DNA from: Lates calcarifer
Taxonomy: Eukaryota; Chordata; Actinopteri; Centropomidae
Assembly (NCBI RefSeq): GCF_001640805.2
Contig: NC_066842.1
Location: 24,451,598 to 24,515,597 of the forward strand
Length of the DNA stretch: 64,000 nucleotides
Direction of reading: 5' to 3'
Numbering within the stretch: position 1 is the first letter of the stretch; the number at the start of each line of letters is the position of its first letter. Of the stretch, positions 25,297 to 37,140 are shown piece by piece. The notes under the pieces are model-generated. The model saw only the letters and a list, made by a program, of their open reading frames with translations. It was not told the DNA's origin and did no database searches. A program made the position numbers and the translations under genes.

Positions 25297-25884
25297 AATA
25301 TACAGACTGAGACCATGCTTCATTTTTTTCAGAAATAAAGATATTCAACTGACATGGATTAACAGAGACTAAACAGGAAGTGACTTCAAGCACATAGGTT
25401 TTACTTGTTTTTTCTTCTTTCTGTTTTTTTCTTCAGAATGTTGTCATCAGGTGATTTCTGATCACAGTGAAATCAAGCTATCCTAAGACGAAACCCTTCA
25501 CCCCACAGAGACTCTATGTTAACACCAGGTCTAAATGGGCTCCATTCTTCTCCTGTGTTTAAAAGGCTACTCTACTAATCTACTGCACATCGAACATGCA
25601 AACACCAGCTGAAAGCCAAATGGAGCTGTGTGCTGTGTAGATGTTGGTAATATGTCCTTTCTAATCTAGACAACAATCTTGGGCATTCACTGAGTGGTTT
25701 GTGCAACACAGCAGGGACCCAAAGCAACCTGAGAATTTATACTGGTGTGACAAACAGAATGTTACAAAGAGCTGTCCATTTTATGAAGCTGAAGCTCTGA
25801 ACACAGCAGAGGCAGATAGTTCTCTTGTCAGCATATCATGCTCAGACCAATGGAAAGTATGTGTAGAAGCAAAAAGGAAACATG

Positions 25885-25925
<41 letters not shown>

Positions 25926-27169
25926 CATGTGTTGTGTGTGTCTTGAGGGCCTTTGCTTATTACACAGTCGGAAACCACATTAGGTTTGTCTACACACACT
26001 TACACACACACACAAAGCAAGTGATGTATTTGTGGCTAGATTACTAAAGACAGGTGGTATATGGAGATTGCTTATTTATGCAGACTGCATATGGGATCTC
26101 AGAATTTTGGACCCCAACGTATGTTTGAGATTCAGCGGGTGATTGCAGTGTGTGTGTCTCTATTTTTGCATGTGTGTATTGTTGTATGAGAGTGTGTCGG
26201 TGTGTATACTTTATGTGTATAGCAACAGTAATCCAGGTTTAGCTTTGAGAGTCCCAGTCAGGGGCAGAGTGATAAATCATTATAAGAGTGTCTTTGCTTT
26301 TTGACTTTAGGAAGGACAACTCAAGCATGTCATTTATATTTTCTGTAGATGAAAATCAACATTTCATCCCTCTGACACAACCTTGGGGTTTGCCGTGGTT
26401 GCTAAGTGGTTTCTAAATGTTTGTTCCACTGTGCTTGACATGGTCTTCTTCCAAATTTTTCTCTTGACTGCCTTTAAAAGCCTGGAAAAACCTGAGACAT
26501 TCACCCACAAATCAGTGCTACCCAAGCAGAAACAACCTTGGGAGCCAAACATGTACATAGAGGTGTTGTCTGCATGAAAACACATTTCATCTAAAACACC
26601 TACATCTCAGGAGCCTAAAGACACAGAGATGTTACACAGTGTTAATATATTAGTGGATGGGGTATCTATACAGTGCACTTGTTTTAAAGTGCTACTTCAG
26701 TGGATTCAGCTATTTTGTTATTTCATTTGCTACAAAATCCTCCTGTTTAGATTTAGATTGATAAACATGCCAAATCTGGATTCTTTCTAAGTCAGAGGAT
26801 AGAAGAGAGAGAGCTCTTTTATGAGAGTAAGCAAATAAAGTTACTTTCATAAAATTTGATTCTGATTAGAGCCTCTTCTGTTTGGTGATAGTAGAATGAC
26901 CATCTGTCTAATCAAGCTGCATCATTTGTTGCTAATTAGTGTTAATGCTCTTAAGTTGCACATTATCTTCTAGTAGCTAGTGGGAACCATCTGTAATGCT
27001 ACTGCTCTGAAGGTAAGCACTGCAGCCCCAAACAACAATATGCTAATTATTTTCAGGTTTAGGGAATTTAACTGTATTTATAAGCATAAGAGTCATCACG
27101 TCTGTAGCATTTTCTCCTAATTATGTTCTTCACTTTCTGCAAAGGTAACTGAAAGAAGTTGAACAAAAA
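25297..27169. other. Unannotated stretch with microsatellite
   Basis: Contains the (TG)n listed separately and GT-rich degenerate sequence near 26130-26220. The 26690-27010 part is rich in TAAT words and free of obvious repeats, possibly non-coding conserved sequence. No gene supported. Confidence 0.4.
25886..25922. repeat. Microsatellite (TG)16 ending in GCGCGC
   Basis: A pure TG run of about 32 bp passes into GCGCGC. The junction of TG and GC alternation is a classic Z-DNA-prone sequence. Confidence 0.95.
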
Positions 27170-27395
27170 AGTCAGATGAGAAGATCGACACCACTCTAAT
27201 GTCTGTCTATTATACATGAAGCCAAGGTCAGGAGATGGTAAGTTTAGCTTAGCATAGGGACTAGAGGCAGGGAGAAATAGCAAGCTTGGCTTTACCCAAA
27301 CATAGAAAAATCTGCCTAACAATATTTCTAAAGCTCACTAATTAAGATGTCGTATCTGTTGTTAAGTCTGTGCAAAAACTTATGTGTAAAAGCAA
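27170..27395 (+). repeat. Dispersed teleost-type repeat, copy C
   Basis: The best preserved of three copies. It has 'cagatgagaagatcgacacc', 'agtttagcttagcatagg', 'gggagaaatagcaagcttgg', 'ctaaagctcactaattaaga' and 'gtgcaaaaacttatgtg' in the same order as copies A and B. Non-coding, class unknown, plus orientation like the others. Confidence 0.6.
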
Positions 27396-30192
27396 TATAG
27401 ATTTATGAGTTTATGAGCCACAACACAACGTAACGATGTGTTGTGGCTTGCACCAACATTGAACATCTCAGTATGGTGCTGTACTGCTGTCACACCAGCA
27501 TTGGTGTTCACTGTCACAGATTCTCAAAGTCTCTGAACTAAACTGGTGGGATGAACAGCATTCTGAGAAATATTCCCTAAGACCAGTGGTGGAAAGCAGT
27601 GTCTCACATGATGCTCAGAAATCTCCAATATATGTTAAACTGGTTTGACAAAGTGAAGGTGATGTGCCACAGAATAAGATGAGCATGTAAGTGATTTACA
27701 AGCCAGCCTCTCTCTCTCCATCTGTCCTAAGGGTTTTGGAGGTTCATTCCTCCCTCTAAATAAACCCAGGAACACTTAATGAAGAGAATTTCTCTTCACT
27801 TAAAAATTTGTGTCGGGAAAATGGATTCTTCCATTTGTGTGTATATAAGTATGTCCACATCAGAGTGTACGTATGTCTATAAATACTGTCCGTGCGTTTG
27901 TGTGTCAGTCTCAGTCTGTGACAGTGACAGTACTGTAGTGATCAGAGAACATGACAGATGCAGACAGTGAACAGGGTGGCTGGTGGGGGTGTTAGAGAGA
28001 TACTGGGTCAGTATTTGCTTATCACAGGAATAAAGATAACAGTAATCTGGGATGCACAGATGGATGAAAGGTCCTAATCCTACCCACACACAAACACACA
28101 TATACATGAACAAATCTACATGTACGTTGTCAAGAAAGATTGAGATCTACCCACTCCTGGCGCCAAAAGAAAGGATCTAATGCTAGATTCTCCCCATGGT
28201 TGTAAGATGCACAGTTTTAATGAACCATTTAGAAATTATTCAGTATAATGTGAAGTACTATAATCAATGTACTGTGTGTGTGTGTATGAATGGAATGAAT
28301 GGAAAATCATATGACACTGTGATTAAGCAATGGTAAGATTGTGACATGATTGGAAAGTACCAGAGAGCTTGTCCAGTCTTAGAAAAAGGAGGAGGAGTTT
28401 TACAAGGATTGTTATTTTCAGCCACTGCAGTAAAGGATTTGTTTTCTGAAGATTTCATAGTTCGCCAGGCCCAGAAAGAGGAACTGTGATTCAGGCGAGG
28501 TCCTCCGGGACTTTGTACGGAGTCGGGAGGCTCTCCCCTCACAGGACCGGCCTGAAAAGAGGATCGGTCAGCTAAGGCCAAGCTATTATGGGAAGCTTAT
28601 GGGAATCAGTGAGTTACTCATTCCAGAACTATACTAATTGGGAGATTGATTATATTATTTTTACTTTTTATATGATTATGCTGTATGCTTTGCCCTTGCT
28701 AAAATTATATTCAATAAAATTTTTAAACTGTATCTAAGGATAAGTCGTGGACAGTTGTTCTGTACTTCAGAAAGGTAAAATACTAGGTCAGAGTGTGTAA
28801 AACATCATAAGGTTCTTAAAGGTTATTTCAGCCTCTCAAATTAACAGACCCTTGGGGCTTACAGAGCCACTAAATAATTTCCTAGCACCATACCAAGTGC
28901 AAAGATCTTTAGGAGGAGAGCTGCCATTAACAGAGGTGACTGGTGATCATATCTGGCCCGTAGGGCTACTTGGTTGGGTGTGGCATCAGTGGTAGCAGAG
29001 TAGGCATCTGGAAGTAGGCAGTTAGTAGCTAGGCGAATCTCCACCAGCTTATAATAAGCCATAGAAACTGTAAGTTGGGTGAAAACACTACAGCTGTGAG
29101 CTTGGACCCTTTAAACGCAGAGCTGCTCCAGACCTCCTGTACCGGGGTAAAACTGGCGATCTAACAACGTGCCTCATGAGATCAAAGAAACAGGTCTTGT
29201 CCCCCTCACTTCACAAAATACAATTTTCATTCCCCTCACTTTTATTATTTTTAAAGGTAAATCCATTTTAGGTGGGTCTTATTACCAAAGTTTTTCTGAA
29301 CATTGTTCTCTTAGTGACCTGCCATCATAGTCAGAGGATCTGAGCTAAAAACTTGAATACACTCATCTTTATTAGCCTCAGTTATTATCACAAACTCACT
29401 GCAATTTACAAACAATAGCATATAATACACATTTTTCTGCTCTAGGTTTTGTCTGAGGCAACATACAAGCTGCCCTACCTTTTGGCGTTGGCACTATGCA
29501 CTTTACAGACACTTCTCAAGGGCTGCATTTTCCATGAAAAATTATTTCAATGTTTTTATTTAAACATAATTCTCCTAGAACATTCTGGAATTGTGGAACT
29601 GGACAACATTGCTTTAGAACAATATCATACAGTTGGTCTGTTGTTTAGACCACCCCCTCCACTTTTTGCAACTACCTCTTCCACAGCAGACTTGTTTTAA
29701 GGTCTGGTAACACCAGCATTTATAATGGTGGAATTTTGTGGGATAATCTATTCATTTCAATAGAATAACCCCAACCTGTGGATTTTCTCATGTGGGTTAA
29801 ATAAATCCCCACTAATCTTCAATTTCAACTTTGGTGAAATCTGACACGAAAACTTGCATTGTTGACAGGCAGCAAGCTATCTTGACAACACAGGTTTTTG
29901 ATGGAGAGCCAGAGATGCTATTGTAGCTTATTATCTGTACTGCACCATCCAGTTTGAGCTAGTTTTATTTAAACTCTTCTGCCAGAGTATAAACTGCTCT
30001 ACAGACAAGGCCTGGTTTGTTGACAGATACAAGACAAGAGCCACCTGACTAGAACTAGTATGTTCCTGGCCAGCTAGCTTGTTAGCACTTGGCTAACGTG
30101 AAAAAGACATGCTTCCAGTGTAACACTCACAATTTGATGATTAAGTAACATGCTTGGTAACAACCTAAGAGTTTTAAGCTCTGTGGCTGCTT
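27396..30192. other. Unannotated stretch with an orphan GC-rich block
   Basis: 27416-27448 is a perfect 12-bp hairpin (AGCCACAACACA, 9-nt loop, TGTGTTGTGGCT). 28455-28600 is clearly GC-richer than its surroundings and is followed by AATAAA at 28713-28718. It could be part of an LTR or a 3' exon, but I could not identify it. Nothing else was recognised. Confidence 0.4.
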
Positions 30193-30517
30193 AGGTGGCA
30201 CTGAGTAGTTAGCACTGTCGCCTCACAACAAGAAGGTGTGGAGTTTGCATGTTCTCCCTGTGCCTGCTCTCCAGGTACTCCATCTTCCTCCCACAGTCCA
30301 AAGACATGCAGCTTAGGTTAGTTGGTAACTCTAACTTGCCAGTAGGTGTGAATGTGAGTGTGACTGGTTGTTTGTGTGTGTTGGCCCTGTGATGGACTGG
30401 CGATCCGTACAGGGTGTACCCCGCCTCTTACCCACTGTCAGCTGGGATAGGCTCCAACCCCTCTGCGACCCTTAACAGATAAGCAGTATAGATAATGGAT
30501 GGATGGATGGATGGATA
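30193..30517 (+). repeat. tRNA-derived SINE-like repeat with (GGAT)n tail
   Basis: It has a tRNA-like head with an A-box-like TAGTTAGCACTGTCGCC. The body carries GTTTGCATGTTCTCCC, CCTCCCACAGTCCAAAGACA, TGATGGACTGGCGATCC and GTCAGCTGGGATAGGCTCCA, and the tail is GGATGGATGGATGGATGG. The same body on the minus strand occurs at 48861-49210. The segment between the A-box region and the body is shortened, so the B box is gone and the copy cannot be transcribed by Pol III. I recognise it as an abundant teleost interspersed repeat. Confidence 0.75.
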
Positions 30518-31812
30518 GTGGCTGCTCTGGTTGCTCATTGCACACTACAGCAAAGAGCTGACTTTGACTAAAATCAGTAATATAAGCAGTATATGTAATA
30601 TAGTCTACTGACTTTTTGCCCCGTGAGGCAGTAGAGAAAAGTATCAAATGGAAAATGTTCATCCTCTCTAAATAATGACTGCGCTCACATTTCAAAGCAA
30701 CCTGGCTATCCATTATATTTTTATGTCACTTGTACAAGTGGAAACTCTTGCCTCACTGTGGCTCTAGAGGTATGATCAGAGACTTTTCAAACACACTAGA
30801 GCTCAACTGTTTGATTAGACAGATATCACCATCATTAGACTCTGCCATTAGCACCTTGCATATCATCCATGTTACTATACTGTAGTAACACAATAATCTG
30901 TTTATCACATTCTTTTAGGTAAACCATTAAAATCCTCCTCTTAATGTTTCTGTATAGTATATTCTATATGATACTAGATGTATTATAAGCAAAATAAGCA
31001 GTCAATGCCAAAGGTAATTATTTTCATCTTGCAACTGCAGTGCACAAGTGACAAAAACACAGATTCAAACAGCCTGGGTTTTATACATCATAGAACTAAG
31101 GATCCAATCCAGTAACCTTGTCAGTACCGAAAGCAAGAGTTTACATTGACACAACTGTTTCAGCCACTGGCAGTTACAAGTTATCATTCTAATACATCTG
31201 CTAGTTGCTGATTTTGGGGCACGACTGAGGCTCAGACATTTATGGCTGAATCTCTCCAGTCTTTCCTCCAATACTGGACATTGTCAGGCTCACGGCTGTT
31301 TCACCAGTCAACCAAGCCAAGCAGCAGTAGTAAGCAGGGCATATTTATAGATGAGGGTGTTTTTTTATCTCATTTGTTTTAAAGTTTTTATGTGGGGAAA
31401 ACAGCACAGCAGAATATTTTTACATATTGTTACATACTTTAAATCTGTCTGGAGGGGAACTTTAAACTGTGATGGATTATATGTGTATCTTCCAACATCT
31501 CCATTACATTTGGGTAATGGTTAAATGGTGGATTGTTAAATAGTGCAGGTGCCCTGTGGTCACTGGAAAGTGCTGTAGTCATGTGAAAACCTAATGACTG
31601 CAATTTTTGTTTCTTTTTTGAAAGCTCTCTCTGTATGCTGCAAAGATTATTACCCAAAAAACTACTGAAAACAACTGAAAACATTGATTTTGATTGAATT
31701 TTTTTATTTTTTATATTTTTAATTTTTATTTTTGATTGATTGATTGATTTCATCAGCTGTTTGCAATAGCTGTTTATTTCCATAATCTCTTTTGTCTTTT
31801 CACTGCTCAGTG
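30518..31812. other. Unannotated stretch, nothing recognised
   Basis: AT-rich. A T-rich run and (GATT)n lie at about 31690-31750. No gene or family recognised. Confidence 0.5.
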
Positions 31813-31817
31813 CACAG

Positions 31818-31940
31818 TGTCACAGCCCCTGTCTGCTGCTGGCCTTATTAACAGCCCCACCCTTCGGGGCTGCACCTGTGTCACATCCCCTATCCGCTGC
31901 TAGCCTTATTAACAGCCCCGCCTTTTGGGGGTGGTACTTG
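31818..31940 (+). repeat. Tandem duplication in LTR U3
   Basis: Two diverged units, each opening with TGTCACA and CCCCT and containing GCTGCT, CCTTATTAACAGCCCC and a G/C-rich end. Such tandem U3 units often act as enhancer repeats in LTRs. Confidence 0.88.
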
Positions 31941-32193
31941 TGCCCTATTTAAGCTCCCCCCTTTGCTACCTCCGGTGCCAGTTTGTCTTGTGTCATGTAC
32001 CAGCGTCCTAGCGTTCTCTTGTTGTTTGTGCTTCCCGTTTTTTTGGACTTTATCTTTTGTTGTTTGACCTGCCCTTTGCCTGTCGTTTTTGTACCTCTGC
32101 CTGAATTCTCCTCTGGTGCCAATAAACATCTGGTCTACCTCACGTTCCGTGTCTGTGGTCGTGCATTTGGGTCCTACCTGCTCAGTCCTGACA
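31818..32193 (+). mobile_element. Solo LTR with CACAG target-site duplication
   Basis: The 376-bp unit starts TGTCA and ends TGACA (inverted ends). It is flanked by identical CACAG 5-mers at 31813-31817 and 32194-32198. Internally it has a 61-62 bp tandem duplication in the U3-like part (31818-31878 and 31879-31940), a TATTTAAG promoter-like box at 31946-31953 and AATAAA at 32121-32126, in plus-strand order U3-R-U5. No internal retroelement region adjoins it, so it is a recombined solo LTR. The 5-bp duplication fits Ty3/Gypsy- or BEL-type elements; the family is not identified. Confidence 0.9.
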
Positions 32194-32198
32194 CACAG

Positions 32199-33487
32199 TA
32201 ACAATGCAGTGGCAATAACAGATAAAATATGGGTTAGTGTTAGATATTGCATTCTCCTGCTACATGATGCTGATATTGATTAAGGAGTATAAAAAGATAT
32301 CCCCAAGGGAAAGGAAATACCAGAGTGTCCAATGTCATCAGCATGAGTCCTTTTTCATTAGATACTGAGAATATTCTTCACCCCAGGGAGATATCCTTCT
32401 GATATCCTCACTCTTTTTCTTGTCTCTGTCATACCCTGTGATTTTTCTGCCAGCACTGTTATAATAAATCTACCTACAATTAAGGTTACATTATTATACT
32501 CACTTACCTGTGGGCAACTTGTATTACAACTTATCCTACCAGGGTTAGGAATAGGGTTCCCAATGATCCCATATTTCATTGGAATTTCAGGTGTCATGTT
32601 CAGGTGACATGACAAGTGAGGATCAGTTTCCAAAATAAATGCATTTCTATATGAGAATTTGTTGATGAGAACCCTGTGATACTGTTGAAAACTCTAGATC
32701 AAGAGAGTAAGTGAACCATGTGAGTAGTCTTCTGTAATGTTATTGTTTTATAGAATATAGGTGTTTCATTCCCCCAGCTTCCAGTGCATCTTCAATTATT
32801 TTTAAACTGGAAAACCGTCCTACTTTTCGATATATCCATGCTACCAGCCTATGAGATTGCAACAGAACAACAGAAATCATTGGATGGATAATTAAAATGA
32901 CAAGACAACAAAAATAAGGGGAAAAGGCCATTAGGCCAACACTCAAAATGTGGCTTCAAAAGATTAAAATACATTTCATTATAACTTAACTACATGACAC
33001 CAGGAAAACATAAACTGTAAGAAGTAGAAGTATTAAGTATTAAGGACCTAATTGTAAACTTAAAGGTTGTTTTCAAGAGATTTCAGCTTCACTTGACACT
33101 TAACATAAGAAAAGCTCCCCAGCTGTCTCTGAGAACACAGTGTGAGCTACATTGAGAGCTTCTTGTCAAAAAGTTTGTTTTCCCTGCGTTATGAAATCGT
33201 GGACTAGTGAAACAAGTAATGCATTTTGATGCAACAGGAGGATATCAGTCTGTCTGCACAGCAGGACTGAGATTTTAAAAAAACACAAAAACACACTACA
33301 AACTAAGAAACTCCTCAATATTGCTGCAAAAATTTTTGACTACGTGTTTTGACTTCGGATAAGTCTCAAAACCTGCTCTCACAGTGTGTGTTTGATGTTG
33401 CTCCATCAGTTAAGACACACAGCTTTTCATTTTCTCAATTCATTCGGAGCTGCACTGCAGATCACAGTACTGTTTGAACATGATGTG
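32199..33487. other. Unannotated stretch, nothing recognised
   Basis: No coding or repeat family recognised. Confidence 0.5.
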
Positions 33488-33758
33488 ATGATAAACAACA
33501 GAAGAGAGTGGTAGTGATAGATATAGTGATCCCAAATGGCAGCAACATCAAGAAGAAGGAACACGAGAAGCTCGAAAAGTACCAAGGACTGAAAGAGGAG
33601 CTAGAAAAGATGTAGAGCCCCAAACTGGGAGAGTGGCTCCAGCAGATTCCAGGTACAACATCTGAGGTCTCTGTCCAGAAGAGTGCAGTCCTAGGAACAG
33701 CTAAGTTACTGCACGCAACCCTTAAACTCCCAGGCCTCTGGTTGAGAACCCGAACTTG
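33488..33758 (+). pseudogene. 3' end of R4/Rex6-like LINE ORF, copy 2
   Basis: The plus-strand frame reads KQQKRVVVIDIVIP, NGSNIKKKEHEKLEKYQG and LKEELEKM, then a stop. Downstream in the family order come SPKLGEWLQQIPGTTSEVS, VQKSAVLGTAKLL and TLKLPGLWLRTRT. It is more complete at its C-terminus than copy 1, but it has lost the stretch between EELEKM and SPKLGEW that the family normally has. The endonuclease Asp of VIDI is present. 5'-truncated and inactive; same orientation as copy 1, 21 kb upstream. Confidence 0.7.
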
Positions 33759-35269
33759 AGGAGGACACAAAATATATTGATATCCTTCACACTCATCACC
33801 ACCAATCTGTAGCGCAGACTTTCTGCCTCTAACCTGAGATAACCACAATGACAGCATTAGTTATTTTCCCAGGCTCAGCTATTTACACAGGTTGAATATT
33901 ACCAACCATTACTAATAAACTTACTATGATGTGTAAAATCGAGTTCCCCTTGCCATGTTATTATGTAAAAACTCTTTTATCCAAATGAAGAAGTTGCTAC
34001 TGATATCTGCTTTCTACTTCAACATATTTAACAAGGTCCCTTCCCACCAAAATGTATCTGGCAGCAAAACTACTGAATCAACTTGTTCCTCTTCCTTTCA
34101 GCTTGTTTGCAAAGCAGCATCTTCAAACCTTTCATTAGTCATTAATTACTTACTTGCATGTTGGAATGAAAGCAGCATTAACTTTTTAAAGCACATGAAA
34201 AAGCTAAACAAGGCACTATGGTTATCTGAGGGATTTGTTTTAAAGGTGCTACTTATCTACATTTTTAACATAACTGAATAGTTGTTACATTATTGTATTA
34301 CATGTAACTATTATTTATTCACAGCCAGTAACATTTAATGCATAACAGAGGTTCAAGCCTCAATCGATTGTTATGGTTGTGACATATCCAGCAGTTGTGT
34401 TCCTAGTCTGCAGCATGTCTATGCACTCTGCTGTGTCATTTGATCCTACTTCTGATAGGTTTCTCCCTATTAAAATATAATAAGACCATTTAAAAGATAA
34501 TTAATTTCCCCCCGTTGGTCATCCATGATGGACTTGGGCTCTTGATGTTCATGTGTTTATATCCCACACTTTCTCCTCGTACATTGTCAGGTCACTGCTC
34601 AAGCTCATCCCCATGTTGTTCGGTCTGCTTCTCAAATGGATTTCACACTTTGAAGACAGCAAGATAATAATCAGATATGCACAACTTGGAGGATGCTAAT
34701 GTTGTTTGAGCTGTGGAAGTGTGTCGCTGCACTGTCTCTTGTTTCCATACAAATTAATATCCATACTGGTTAAGGCTTATCGCAGTGTCAGCAGTAGATT
34801 TCATGCTTGGATGAAATTCACACTGTAATGACAAATGAGATTATTTTTTCTCCCCTATCAAAACAAGTGAGATGTAGATGAGCAGCACAGGCTACATTCC
34901 ACCTTTTAGTTTCCTGATTGGCCCCACACTGTTGTGATAGAATAATTAGTCATTGTTTTGTCAGGTCTGAAAGTTGGAAAAGAGGACTCAATAGAGTCAC
35001 ATTCACCACATGTTCTGGCCCTGCAGAAAACCTGCAGCCATGCAGAAATCTGCTGGAAAAAAATGGTTGATTTACCCTAGTGAAGCCCATAGGTTTTTTG
35101 ACATTTCACAGTGCATTATTAATGGTTAGGCTTGGTCTCAAGGTCAAGGTAAAATATCTGTAATCAGTTAGAATAAAAAGAAAGAAAGAAGAAAAACAAT
35201 ACAATTCAAGGTCCCTATATCAAAACCAATATATTGGGTTATGTTTAAAAGGTCAGGCTCAAACAACCC
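33759..35269. other. Unannotated stretch, no gene seen
   Basis: The 108-codon frame at 33955-34281 has no recognisable domain. 34500-34960 is non-repetitive with scattered TAAT cores and a CTGATTGGCCCC (CCAAT-like, reversed) near 34914. It could be regulatory, but evidence is weak. Confidence 0.4.
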
Positions 35270-35665
35270 TGGACCCTTCACTTCCTATTTTTGTAATCTT
35301 CCTCAGGTAAACAACGCACATGCACCAAGCCATCCACATGATGTAAATCAGCAGACCAGGCCACCGTCTTCCATTGCTCCATGGTCCATCTCTGACGCTC
35401 ACATGACTACTGTAGACGTGGTGTGGACAGAGGTCAGCATGGGCTCTCTGACCAGTCTGGGGCAACATAGACAATGCACAGTGCAGTGATGCACAAGCTG
35501 ATAAAGTTGTCAAAACTGCTCATATTCTTATGCTTTTCCATTTTTCCTGCTTCCAACACATCAACTTCAGGAACTGACTGTGCACTTGACAGATGCCATT
35601 GTAACAAGACAATCCATGTTATTCACTTCACCAGTCTGTGGTTTGTTGTGGCTGATAACTATACA
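35270..35665 (+). repeat. Dispersed repeat copy, unclassified (possible DNA transposon)
   Basis: Contains GCTCCATGGTCCATCTCTGA, CAGCATGGGCTCTCTGACC, 'catttttcctgcttccaac' and 'tgttattcacttcaccag', in the order of a vertebrate repeat I recognise from many fish sequences but cannot name with certainty. The 82-codon plus frame inside it is an artefact of this repeat. Ends are approximate. Confidence 0.45.
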
Positions 35666-36308
35666 TGAAATTTTTATAGCATTTATTTTTGAATTGTTTC
35701 AAACACTTCACCCAGATTTATCAAATCCTAGTGTTTTTACCCCCTTTTTTAAATGTATTACATTACAAGAAGTGAACTTCTTAAACACTGCTGCTAGAAT
35801 TGCTGGAAGAAAGCTGTGCTTCCTGTTGCTGCTGGCAGTTCAGGAAAACGCATATACTGATTAAAGAGCTGAGGAGGTTTAGCAGAATAAGTGTGCAACT
35901 TATTTATTGCATCAGTCTTTTCAATGTGCTACACTTTATGCTTTCAGATTTTGTAATACAATACAAAGGTAATGGACTCTATTAGTCCTGTTGTGTAAAA
36001 CTGGAAGTTCAGTGTGTACTGATCTACAAGAAAAAATATAGCTCTGACAAACCAACTATCAGAATGAGCAGCTGACAAAGACTTTCTCTGTTTTTTAATT
36101 ACGCTGAATAAAAAAGTTGTTCACATTAAATCCACATGCATGTGGATGTATGTATGTGTGTGTATGTGTCTGTGTCCAAATTAAGACTTTAAATTAATTA
36201 TAGCAGTTCAAGTGAAAAATGTCCAAGTTAAAAAAAGAAGTTTAGGTCATGAAAAACAGAAAAATAATGTAAATGTAATTTAAAAACCACAGGCCTATTT
36301 CAGGGTTT
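35666..36308. other. Unannotated stretch with an 18-bp palindrome
   Basis: A perfect palindrome ATCCACATGCATGTGGAT lies at 36130-36147, followed by a TATG/TGTG-rich run. Nothing else recognised. Confidence 0.45.
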
Positions 36309-36441
36309 TCACTTTTATTGTGTCATTGTGGATTATTGAATATAGAAAAAAATGTCAATTTTATAGATTTAAAATTAAATTTACAACAAAATAAAATCTT
36401 CAAAAAGTGAAGGGGTCTGAATTCTATCTGATGTCTCTGTA
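36309..36441 (+). repeat. Solitary Tc1-type terminal inverted repeat
   Basis: It reads inward-to-outward: 'cacttttattgtgtcattgt', an AT-rich middle, then 'aaaaagtgaaggggtctgaa' and a 'ctgta' outer end. This order matches the right terminal repeat of the fish Tc1 family also represented by the end at 15772-15814. No transposase or left end is nearby. Confidence 0.6.
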
Positions 36442-37140
36442 TGTGAGAATCAAAACCATATTTAAAATAAGAAACTGATGGAATAAAAGGAGCATGACTC
36501 AAAATCAATGTGTGAGTTATAAAAAGAGCATTAGGAGGATTCTATTTCCAGAATTGTATACAGGAGAGTTTATTTCCTTCACAGAGGGAAATTGTCACTA
36601 GGCAGGATTTAGCTTCTCATTCCCTCTGGTTAGGAGAGAGTGATTAGTGTCAGTCTGCCAGACTGTGCAAGCTGTACTCAGATATACTCTTTTCAATATA
36701 ATGTGTCCTTCGAAGTAAAAGTCCATTATGTGATCAAATTAATCATTTCTCTGCACTGAATCTCAAGTCAACAGAAAATAATACAACAGCCTGAAACAAC
36801 CTTTGTAAAATCTTTGAATTTATTTGAAACTGTATTTGTTGTTCAAATCCTTGTTTTTATTAAAATGGAATCTTGCAACTTCTCTCCCCAAATAAATGTT
36901 TCTTGGTGGTCCTTCCCTTTGTTTTCCTCCTAATAACTACAACATGACAAATTATTTATCCTAGTTATTAAAAAATAATCATGAGAGCTTAAGCAGGAGA
37001 GATGTCAACAGGTGAGATGACATGATTGACATCAGCCTCATGTATGTCTATTAAAGTCCACTGATGCAGCGGGTATTTAGATCTAGGGAGTATCTGATAA
37101 GAGATAAAAAAAAAAAAAATAACACAAGTTTAGAAGTGGG
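36442..37140. other. Unannotated stretch upstream of the L1 3' end
   Basis: No gene seen. A run of A occurs at 37106-37120. Confidence 0.5.

Noticed and set aside
28430..28760. Retroviral-type LTR
   Set aside because: The AATAAA and GC-rich block are suggestive, but no TG...CA borders, primer-binding site or target duplication could be found.
31890..32252. 120-codon minus-strand open frame
   Set aside because: Antisense to the solo LTR; no gag, pol or other domain.
33462..33857. 131-codon minus-strand open frame, and a similar one at 11889-12299
   Set aside because: They resemble each other only because both are antisense to copies of the R4/Rex6-like LINE 3' end.
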